A stretch of 64,000 nt of DNA from Terriglobia bacterium (GTDB taxonomy: Bacteria; Acidobacteriota; Terriglobia; Terriglobales; Acidobacteriaceae): assembly GCA_020072645.1 (NCBI GenBank), contig JAIQGK010000022.1, positions 1 to 64,000 of the forward strand, written 5' to 3'. Shown in pieces: positions 41,584-47,989 of this stretch. The position numbers and the translations under genes are program-made. The notes below the pieces were generated by a model. That model did no database searches. It saw only the letters and a list, made by a program, of their open reading frames with translations, and was not told where the DNA came from. Numbering within the stretch: position 1 is the stretch's first letter; each line of letters starts with the position of its first letter.

Positions 41584-43299
41584 ATGAGCACTGGAACCAG
41601 CATGGCCGCCAAAGAAACCAAGGCCCAGCGGGCAGAACGCCTGAAAGCGGAGAAGAATCCCTGGGAGTGCTTTGAAGAAATACGGCAGTTTGCCAGCCAG
41701 GGCTTGTCGGCTGTGCCGGACTCCTGGATAAAAACCTATTTCCGCTGGTGGGGTATTTACACGCAGGGAGATGGCGCGGGCGCAGTCGGTGGAGTTGGCG
41801 GCGAAGGCCGCACTATGCCGTATTTCATGCTGCGAATTCGTTTGTCCAATGGTTTTGTGAATGCAAAGCAGTTACGTGCTATCGCCGGTCTCACGGAAAA
41901 GTATGCGGGCGGCATTGCAGATATTACGGTGCGGCAGAACATACAACTTCACTGGATCACGATCAAAGATCTTCCAGATGTATTGCAGACGCTTTTTGAT
42001 TGCGGCCTGACTTCAATGGCGACGTGCGGTGACGTGACGCGCAACGTCACGGGCTGCCCACTCGCCGGTTTGGACGCGCATGAGTTTTGCGACGCTTCAC
42101 CGCTGGTCGATGAAGTAACGCAGTTGCTTGTCGACAATCCCGATTTTTATAACCTGCCGCGCAAGTTCAAGATCAGCATCAGTGGCTGCCAGGATTGGTG
42201 CTCTTATCCTGAGATCAATGATCTGGCTTTCACGCCCGCAGTCCGCGAGGTGGCAGGCAATACAGAAGCCGGATTTTCCATTCGCGTGGGTGGAGGACTT
42301 TCCACCGAGCCTCACTTGGCCGTGCGACTCAATGCTTTTGTGCGCTGGGAGCAGGTCATCCCGGTAAGCAAGGCTGTGGCCGAAATCTTCCGAGATGCCG
42401 ACGAACTGCGGGAAAATCGCGAGCGCGCCCGGTTGAAATATCTCTTCCTGCAGCACGGCTGGACCGCCGAATCATTTTTGCATGAACTGGAGCGCAAACT
42501 AGGGTACAAGTTGGAGCCAGGAGTTCTGGAGCAGCAGCCTGACGATGTGTTTCGCGACCATGTTGGCGTGCATCGGCAAAAACAGCCGGGACTTTTCTAC
42601 GTGGGCGCGGCCGTGCTGCGCGGACGCATCAATCCACACCAGCTACGGGCGGCGGCTGATCTGGCGGAGCGCTATGGCAATGGCGAGCTTCGCACCACGA
42701 ACACTCAGAACCTGGTGATTGTGAACGTGCCGCGCGAAAACACCGCGGCTGTAACTCTTGGACTGGAAACAGCGGGGCTTCATGTTGCGGCTTCCCCTTT
42801 CTGGCGCGGCGCGGTGGCTTGCACCGGCAGCGAGTTCTGCAAGCTGGCGATCACGGAAACCAAAGCCTTCACCCGCTGGCTGGTGGAAGAGTTGGAAGAC
42901 CGTATCCCTGAGTTTGATCAGCAATTGAAACTCAACGTAACAGGCTGCCCAAACAGCTGTGGCCAGCATCGCATTGCGGATATCGGCCTGGAAGGCAAGA
43001 AGCTCAAGATTGCGGGCCGCATTCAAGATGCTTACTACTTCTGTCTTGGCGGCGCTGTCGGCGAGCACGCAGGGTTTGGCCGTCCGGTGGGTTACCGGTG
43101 CCCGGCCAGTGAAGTGCCGGATGCCATTGAGCGTCTGCTGCGCAGCTATCTCGATGAGCGCCATGGCAGGGAAAATTTACGGCAGTTTTTCGCGCGCCAT
43201 TCAGAATCGGCCCTGCGGACTTTTCTTGCGGGGCAAGACCTGCCGCCCGTATTGCGTGATCCCTCACCCGGCAGAGTGCCGCACGGAGTGGAAGGATAG
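41584..43299 (+). CDS. sir: Assimilatory sulfite (nitrite/sulfite) reductase, ferredoxin type
   Basis: Two tandem half-repeats, each with a ferrodoxin-like and a siroheme-binding part. The C-terminal half holds the coupled cluster ligands ACTGSEFC (C-x5-C) and TGCPNSC (C-x3-C), near residues 417 and 459; the N-terminal half has NVTGCPLAGLD and the degenerate SGCQDWC. 571 aa from ATG 41584; ATG 41524 lies inside the terminator and is unlikely. The NirA-like family reduces sulfite or nitrite by six electrons; the Cys leader and the siroheme genes behind it favour sulfite. Confidence 0.9.
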   Translation: MSTGTSMAAKETKAQRAERLKAEKNPWECFEEIRQFASQGLSAVPDSWIKTYFRWWGIYTQGDGAGAVGGVGGEGRTMPYFMLRIRLSNGFVNAKQLRAIAGLTEKYAGGIADITVRQNIQLHWITIKDLPDVLQTLFDCGLTSMATCGDVTRNVTGCPLAGLDAHEFCDASPLVDEVTQLLVDNPDFYNLPRKFKISISGCQDWCSYPEINDLAFTPAVREVAGNTEAGFSIRVGGGLSTEPHLAVRLNAFVRWEQVIPVSKAVAEIFRDADELRENRERARLKYLFLQHGWTAESFLHELERKLGYKLEPGVLEQQPDDVFRDHVGVHRQKQPGLFYVGAAVLRGRINPHQLRAAADLAERYGNGELRTTNTQNLVIVNVPRENTAAVTLGLETAGLHVAASPFWRGAVACTGSEFCKLAITETKAFTRWLVEELEDRIPEFDQQLKLNVTGCPNSCGQHRIADIGLEGKKLKIAGRIQDAYYFCLGGAVGEHAGFGRPVGYRCPASEVPDAIERLLRSYLDERHGRENLRQFFARHSESALRTFLAGQDLPPVLRDPSPGRVPHGVEG

Positions 43300-43301
43300 C
43301 C

Positions 43302-43967
43302 ATGTCTCTTTATCCAATTTTTCTCAAGCTTGAGGGACACAAGGTGCTGATTGTTGGCGGCGGCCCAATTGCCGAGCAAAAGATAGAAGCAGTGCTGCGC
43401 TCGGCCACGGACGTCACAGTGATTTCGCCGCAGATCACACCGCGCATACGCCTTTGGGCGCACCAGGGACGCATTAAACACCAAGGAATTGAATTTCGCC
43501 CAGGGATGACGCGCGGTTATTTCCTGGTGATCTCCTGCACGGACTGTGAAGATACGAACCGTGTGGTGTACCAGGAAGCCCGTAAGTTCGGCGCACTGGC
43601 GAATGCGGTGGATGATCCGAGATACTGCGATTTTTATGCTCCGGCGGTGGTCAGCCGCGGAGAGTTCCAGATCGCAATTTCCACTAGCGGGAATAGCCCG
43701 GCCCTTAGCCAGCATGTGCGTAAAAAGCTTGAAAATGAATTCGGTCCGGAGTATGAATCATGGACTGCATGGCTGGGTCGGATGCGTGACATGATGCGCA
43801 AGGTCTTGCCGCGCACGGAGCGCCGTAAGGAATTATTAATGTTGCTGGCCCAGTGTAAGCCGGTAAAATTATCAAATAAATCTATTCACGGAGGGAACCA
43901 TGGACCACTTGAGAAAGTCAGAGCTGGAAGCCAAACTGAGGCACGCGTTGAAAGAGCATCAGCATGA
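43302..43967 (+). CDS. Precorrin-2 dehydrogenase / sirohydrochlorin ferrochelatase (CysG N-terminal type)
   Basis: YPIFLKLEGHKVLIVGGGPIAEQKIEAVL is the NAD-binding start of CysG-N/Met8p/SirC; ANAVDDPRYCDFYAPAVVSRGEFQIAISTSGNSPALSQHVRKKLE is nearly invariant in the family. It begins 2 nt after the reductase stop. The last ~23 residues read through into the start of the next small ORF and look unlike the family end. It makes sirohydrochlorin and, if the chelatase is active, siroheme for the reductase. Confidence 0.92.
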   Translation: MSLYPIFLKLEGHKVLIVGGGPIAEQKIEAVLRSATDVTVISPQITPRIRLWAHQGRIKHQGIEFRPGMTRGYFLVISCTDCEDTNRVVYQEARKFGALANAVDDPRYCDFYAPAVVSRGEFQIAISTSGNSPALSQHVRKKLENEFGPEYESWTAWLGRMRDMMRKVLPRTERRKELLMLLAQCKPVKLSNKSIHGGNHGPLEKVRAGSQTEARVERASA

Positions 43968-44073
43968 GGGGCTCAATATGATTGGCAATGCCGATCAATT
44001 GCTGCACCGCCTGGTTGACGCTGTGGAAGAGTGGACCGAAGGCGGTTTCATCAGCCAAAAGAAAAGCGCCTGA
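43900..44073 (+). CDS. 57-aa protein inside siroheme cluster
   Basis: ATG 43900 has a perfect CGGAGGG site; the product begins MDHLRKSELEAKLRHALKE and continues with HEGLNMIGNADQLLHRLVDAVEEWTEGG, an all-helical amphipathic pattern. It overlaps the 3' end of the precorrin-2 dehydrogenase gene by 68 nt in another frame and ends 2 nt before the GTG of the methyltransferase. I know no family. The ribosome site and coupling argue that it is real. Confidence 0.65.
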   Translation: MDHLRKSELEAKLRHALKEHQHEGLNMIGNADQLLHRLVDAVEEWTEGGFISQKKSA

Positions 44074-44075
44074 TC

Positions 44076-44879
44076 GTGCCTGGAAAGGTTTACATTGTGG
44101 GCGCCGGCCCCGGTGCGGCCGACCTATTGACCCTGCGCGCCGCCACAGTGCTGCGCGCAGCGCAGATAGTGCTGCACGACGATCTGGTGCCGCAGGAGAT
44201 ACTTGATCTCTGTCCGGCCTCAACGCAAGTGATCAACGTGGGCAAGCGCTGCGGTCGCCACGGCCGCAGCCAGGAACAGATCAACGCGCTGATGGTGTGG
44301 CATGCCCGAGAGACGCAAAGCCAGACAATCGTGCGGCTCAAGTCCGGCGACCCAGCCGTATTTGGCCGACTGGGTGAAGAACTGGAAGCGCTCCGTCGAG
44401 CGGGAGTTGCGTTTGAAATTATCCCTGGCGTTACGGCTGCCAGCGCTGCCGCAGCTTCCGCCAAAATCACGCTGACCGATCGCCGTGAAGCTTCAGCTTT
44501 GGTAGTGGTTACGGCCCATAATTGCCGGAATGCATCGTTGAGCGAGACCGTGGGCCCTGCGCGTTGCACGTATGCGCTTTACATGCCTGGTCCTGACTAC
44601 TCCAAGACTGTGCAGGGTCTGTTCGAATCAGGACACGAGCCGACAACGCCGTGTGCTGTGGTTTCGAATGCGGGACGTGCAAACGAAGAAGTGCGCTATC
44701 TGACGCTTCAAGAACTCGCGTCGGCCAAGGGAATTTACGCGCCTGCTATTTTGATTGTGGGCGAAGTGGCTCGGGGAAGGTTATCGATTCTAGCGGAGCA
44801 TCTACCTGCAATCTCGAGCGAAATGATAGATCCATATAGGTACGATGAATTTCAGGTTGGTCAATGCGGCGCTGATTGA
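44076..44879 (+). CDS. cobA: Uroporphyrinogen-III C-methyltransferase
   Basis: GKVYIVGAGPGAADLLTLRA is the SAM-binding start of SUMT enzymes; VIRLKSGDPAVFGRLGEE-like IVRLKSGDPAVFGRLGEELEAL and EIIPGVTAASAAAA follow. The GTG at 44076, just after the small ORF, is preferred because it gives the usual N-terminus. 267 aa. It makes precorrin-2, the substrate of the dehydrogenase upstream; the operon thus builds siroheme for the sulfite reductase. Confidence 0.94.
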   Translation: MPGKVYIVGAGPGAADLLTLRAATVLRAAQIVLHDDLVPQEILDLCPASTQVINVGKRCGRHGRSQEQINALMVWHARETQSQTIVRLKSGDPAVFGRLGEELEALRRAGVAFEIIPGVTAASAAAASAKITLTDRREASALVVVTAHNCRNASLSETVGPARCTYALYMPGPDYSKTVQGLFESGHEPTTPCAVVSNAGRANEEVRYLTLQELASAKGIYAPAILIVGEVARGRLSILAEHLPAISSEMIDPYRYDEFQVGQCGAD

Positions 44880-44930
44880 CCACGCACCTATGCGAAAGAA
44901 TTAGCTCACCTGTAGACAGGTTCATCGCAA

Positions 44931-44972
44931 CTATAGGGCCCTCTCGCTTCGCTCGGGGTTACAGAAAAACTA
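44931..44972. repeat. Dispersed CCCTCGCTTCGCTCGGGG element
   Basis: TATAGGGCCCTCTCGCTTCGCTCGGGGTTACAG ends at the stop of the cysO-like gene. A near copy, AAGGGGCCCCTCGCTGCGCTCGGGAT, lies at 59471-59496 just past the M28 peptidase. Both hairpins sit 3' of a minus-strand gene, each after an oligo-T stretch. A third partial match is at 13664-13682. Confidence 0.65.
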
Positions 44973-45242
44973 GCCGCCCGCAATCGACGGCACCAGCGTC
45001 ACCTCATCTCCTTCTTTGAACTTGTAGTCTTTGCCGAGGAAGCGAATGTCTTCATCGTTGACGTAAATATTCAGGAAGCGGCGAACGTTGCCCTGTTCAT
45101 CGCGCAAGTGCGGCTTGAGGTCAGGGAAGCGACCGCCGAGGGAATCCAGCAATCCAGCCAGATCAGAGCCGTCACACTCGCAATGTTCGGCGCCTTCAGT
45201 GTGCCTCCGAAATGCACTTGGAATGGAAACTTTAACGCCCAT
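44970..45242 (-). CDS. cysO: CysO/MoaD-like sulfur carrier protein
   Basis: 90-aa beta-grasp protein: FLNIYVNDEDIRFLGKDYKFKEGDEVTLVPSIAGG ends in the diglycine that is adenylated and thiocarboxylated in sulfur carriers. Its start overlaps the upstream threonine-synthase-like gene (TAATG). The pairing with a PLP enzyme and not with moaE, plus the Cys-rich leader upstream, favours a CysO-like role in amino-acid sulfur transfer over molybdopterin synthesis. Matching JAMM protease and MoeZ-type activator genes are at 51487 and 52100. Confidence 0.85.
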   Translation of the reverse strand: MGVKVSIPSAFRRHTEGAEHCECDGSDLAGLLDSLGGRFPDLKPHLRDEQGNVRRFLNIYVNDEDIRFLGKDYKFKEGDEVTLVPSIAGG

Positions 45243-46513
45243 TAGGCAGCTCCTTTGCTCGCCGCACGCGCGCCGGCGAACTGGGTCTCAAGAAATTGTT
45301 CGAATGCAGCCAGCTTCGGTGGAATCGGCTCAACGGTATCGAATTTGCCCGCAAGAGCGTCCGTGGTCTTAAGGCCGTTGCCGGTGATGCAGAGGACGGT
45401 CGTCTCATCCGGACGGATGCGCCCTTGCGCGTAAAGTTTGCGTGCCGCAGCAACGGTGACGCCGCCCGCCGTTTCAGTGAAGACGCCTTCGGATTCGGCC
45501 AGCAAGGCCATGGCTTCAACGATCTCTGGATCGCTGGAATCTTCCGCCCATCCGCCACTGCCAAGGATTGTCTTGGCGGCGTAAAAACCATCCGCCGGGT
45601 TGCCGATGGCAAGCGACCGTGCGATTGTTTTTGGCTTCTGCGGCTCAATCTCATTGCGTCCAGCTTTTACGGCCACGCTGATAGGACTGCAACCGGTGGC
45701 CTGCGCGCCAAAGAACTTGACCTGTTTCTCTTCGACAAATCCAAGGTTGATCAGCTCTTTGAAGGCTTTGTAGATCTTAGTAATCAGCGATCCACCCGCC
45801 ATCGGTACAACGATATTGTCAGGCAGGCGCCAGCCAAGCTGCTCGGCGATTTCATAGCCCACAGTCTTCGAGCCTTCGGCGTAGTAAGGCCGCAGATTCA
45901 CGTTGACGAAACCCCAGCGGTGCTTGTCCGCGATCTGCGAGCACAGGCGATTCACGTGATCGTAATTGCCGTCAATGCGAACGATCTGCGCACCATAAAC
46001 CTGCGTGCCTAAAACCTTCGCGGGCTCAAGATCGGAAGGGATAAAGATGCAAGCTTTGAATCCTGCGCGCGCGGCCTGTGCTGCAACGGCATTGGCTAGG
46101 TTGCCGGTGGAAGAGCAACTGACGACATCGAAGCCGAAGTTGCGTGCTTGGGTGAGCGCAACAGCAACCACGCGATCTTTGAAGCTGAGCGTAGGGAAGC
46201 AGACGGCATCATTCTTCAGGTATAGCGACCTGCTGCGGACAGTCTCACCCAGCTTGGCTGCTTTGAGCAGAGGTGTGAAGCCGGCGGGGGTAGAGCCGTC
46301 ATAGTTGTCAGGCAGAGGCAGCAGCTCTTTGTAACGCCACAGGTTGGTGGCGCGGCCTGCGATTTTGTCTTTGCTGATCTCTTTGCCGATGCGGTCCCAG
46401 TCATAGGCCACTTCCAGCGGGGCGAAGCAGTTCTGGCAGAAAGAAATCGGCTGGTTGCCCCAGAGGGTCTGGCATTCGCGACATCGCAATTCGTAGCGCA
46501 GGTTCGTGCTCAT
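45242..46513 (-). CDS. Threonine-synthase-like PLP enzyme, probable sulfur-amino-acid synthase
   Basis: N-terminal zinc ribbon (YELRCRECQTLW, ISFCQNCFAPLEV) and a fold-type II PLP domain with the Lys motif FPTLSFKDR, the SSTGNLANAVAA loop and VPMAGGSLITKI. It differs from the thrC in this window at the substrate-side motif (FPTLSFKD against NPTGSFKD) and at GGSL against GGNL. The start at 46513 has GAGGAG. 423 aa. By homology it would be called threonine synthase, but a true thrC lies in the thr operon. Co-expression with cysO and the Cys-rich leader suggest that it uses protein thiocarboxylate sulfur and a phospho-amino acid to make Cys or homocysteine. That role is inference. Confidence 0.8.
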   Translation of the reverse strand: MSTNLRYELRCRECQTLWGNQPISFCQNCFAPLEVAYDWDRIGKEISKDKIAGRATNLWRYKELLPLPDNYDGSTPAGFTPLLKAAKLGETVRSRSLYLKNDAVCFPTLSFKDRVVAVALTQARNFGFDVVSCSSTGNLANAVAAQAARAGFKACIFIPSDLEPAKVLGTQVYGAQIVRIDGNYDHVNRLCSQIADKHRWGFVNVNLRPYYAEGSKTVGYEIAEQLGWRLPDNIVVPMAGGSLITKIYKAFKELINLGFVEEKQVKFFGAQATGCSPISVAVKAGRNEIEPQKPKTIARSLAIGNPADGFYAAKTILGSGGWAEDSSDPEIVEAMALLAESEGVFTETAGGVTVAAARKLYAQGRIRPDETTVLCITGNGLKTTDALAGKFDTVEPIPPKLAAFEQFLETQFAGARAASKGAA

Positions 46514-46570
46514 ACTCTTTTCTCCTCTAGCTTCGATCCGCCGATAGCTGCGGCGCAATTCTCAGCTAAA

Positions 46571-46601
46571 CTAAAAAACCCGCTGCCTGAGGCAGCGGGT
46601 T
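46571..46601 (-). terminator. Attenuator terminator before thrC-like/cysO
   Basis: AACCCGCTGCC and GGCAGCGGGTT form a perfect 11-bp stem with loop TCA on the minus strand, followed by TTTTAG. The loop-side CTGCCTC can instead pair with GAGGCAG in the leader (plus 46637-46643), a 7-bp antiterminator. Confidence 0.9.
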
Positions 46602-46624
46602 CATGATTGCTGAATAAAAACTTG

Positions 46625-46708
46625 CTATGAACCTTTCTGCCTCGGCGTGAACACACGCATAGCCATCGCGCAACAGCACATGGCCATGTTGGAGACAGAA
46701 AGTGACAT
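46625..46708 (-). CDS. Cys/Met-rich leader peptide of thrC-like/cysO operon
   Basis: ATG 46708 to TAG 46625 encodes 27 aa with NMAMCCCAMAMRV: three consecutive Cys codons framed by Met codons. The ATG is exactly 8 nt past the -10 box. The antiterminator arm GAGGCAG covers codons 22-24, downstream of the Cys run, as expected if ribosome stalling on Cys codons permits read-through. A longer frame to 46837 extends upstream of the promoter and is not used. Confidence 0.82.
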   Translation of the reverse strand: MSLSVSNMAMCCCAMAMRVFTPRQKGS

Positions 46709-46716
46709 CAGCAAAA

Positions 46717-46745
46717 AGTGTACATTATCGGCCTGAACGAAGCAA
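46717..46745 (-). promoter_or_regulatory. Promoter of thrC-like/cysO operon
   Basis: TTGCTT (46745-46740) and TACACT (46722-46717) with a 17-nt spacer on the minus strand. Confidence 0.7.
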
Positions 46746-46868
46746 TCCCTGTAGGCTGCTGGTTGATGGCAAAAGCAGGTACTTAGTAGTTGGTAATTAG
46801 TATTCGGCAAACTCGATTCAATGCGTCTCAGCACCAAATACCAAGCACGAAGTACAAAGTACCGGTTT

Positions 46869-47735
46869 CTAGCTCGTCATCAACTCCCTGGCCCTGATCG
46901 TTGTCTTGATCACTGCATTCATCAGGGTCACGCGAAGGCCGCCTTTTTCCAGTTCCATCAGGCCTTCGATGGTGCAGCCCGCGGGCGTAGTGACGGCGTC
47001 CTTCAGCAACGCCGGATGATGTCCGGTTTCAAGCGCTAGCTGGGCCGAACCATAAAGAGTCTGAGCCGCAAGCGTTGTCGCCATCTCGCGTGGCAATCCT
47101 ACTTTTACACCGGCTTCTGCCAGCGACTCCAGAATCACAAACACGAATGCCGGCCCGCTGGCGGAGAGCGCAGTAATCGCGTCCATATGTTTTTCATCGA
47201 CCACCAGGGCGCGACCGACGCTTTCAAAGAGCTGCTTCGCCGTTTCCAGATGCTGGGCTGTTGCAGCCGGACCGGCGCAAACGGCGGTCATCGCCGCGCC
47301 CACCATGGCGGGCGTATTGGGCATGGCCCTGACCACCGGGATGTTCTTGCCGAGTTTTTGCTGGATGAAACTTGTGGTGGTGGAGGCAGCAATCGAGATC
47401 ACCAGAGTGGTGGGATCGAGCGCCGGAGCAATTTCTTCCAGCAAAGGCCCCAGCACCTGGGGCTTCACGCACAGCAGAACAATCTCTGCTCCGGCGACGG
47501 CGACGCGGTTGTCCGTGCCCACGGGAACGCCGCTGAGTACACGCGACAGGTCCTGACTGCGTTCACCATGCTGCACCGTGGCAATGGCCTCTTCCGGCGC
47601 GATCAGTTTACGATCAAGAAAAGATTCCAACAGGATGGTTCCCATCTTGCCGCAACCCAGCACGGCGATCTTCTTATGCGCTCTTGCAGTTGTCTTATTT
47701 GCGATCTCTGTCTGTGTAATGGACGAAGTTGTCAT
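46869..47735 (-). CDS. proC: Pyrroline-5-carboxylate reductase
   Basis: KKIAVLGCGKMGTILLESFL binds NAD(P)H; VRAMPNTPAMVGAAMTAVC and ALSASGPAFVFVILESLAEAGVKVGLPREMA are the family signatures. The start at 47735 with AAAGGA is preferred; 288 aa. Last step of proline synthesis. The Pro-rich leader and terminator just upstream make it one of four attenuated units in this block. Confidence 0.96.
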   Translation of the reverse strand: MTTSSITQTEIANKTTARAHKKIAVLGCGKMGTILLESFLDRKLIAPEEAIATVQHGERSQDLSRVLSGVPVGTDNRVAVAGAEIVLLCVKPQVLGPLLEEIAPALDPTTLVISIAASTTTSFIQQKLGKNIPVVRAMPNTPAMVGAAMTAVCAGPAATAQHLETAKQLFESVGRALVVDEKHMDAITALSASGPAFVFVILESLAEAGVKVGLPREMATTLAAQTLYGSAQLALETGHHPALLKDAVTTPAGCTIEGLMELEKGGLRVTLMNAVIKTTIRARELMTS

Positions 47736-47766
47736 CACAATTCCTTTCGCTATCCAGATCAAGCCC

Positions 47767-47803
47767 TAAAAATAAAACCCGCTGCCTTTGTGTGGGCAAC
47801 GGG
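47767..47803 (-). terminator. Attenuator terminator before proC
   Basis: CCCGTTGCC and GGCAGCGGG form a 9-bp stem (one GT pair) on the minus strand, loop of 8, followed by TTTTATTTTTA. GGGGCAGAGGGG at the end of the leader ORF can pair with CCCGTTGCC over seven of nine positions as a competing structure. Confidence 0.85.
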
Positions 47804-47842
47804 ACTGAATATGAGTGCCAGTTTAATCTTTAAGCAATCATA

Positions 47843-47914
47843 TTACCCCTCTGCCCCAGGGACACACGGGAGCGGGTATGCAGCCTGCGCCGGGTTGGGT
47901 CGAGAGGTGAACAT
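47843..47914 (-). CDS. Proline-rich leader peptide of proC
   Basis: ATG 47914 to TAA 47843 encodes 23 aa: SRPNPAQAAYPLPCVPGAEG holds five Pro codons. The ATG is 10 nt past the -10 box. Pro richness directly before a proline-synthesis gene with an intrinsic terminator between is the pattern of amino-acid attenuation. The Pro codons are dispersed, so stalling is less focused than in the Thr and Cys leaders. Confidence 0.72.
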   Translation of the reverse strand: MFTSRPNPAQAAYPLPCVPGAEG

Positions 47915-47924
47915 GAATAAGCGC

Positions 47925-47953
47925 ACTATAGCCCATGTTGGCGGGGCATACAA
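47925..47953 (-). promoter_or_regulatory. Promoter of proC
   Basis: TTGTAT (47953-47948) and TATAGT (47930-47925) with a 17-nt spacer on the minus strand. Confidence 0.7.
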
Positions 47954-47989
47954 GCGCAGAATCGCGGCTGACATGCGATTCCAAAAACC

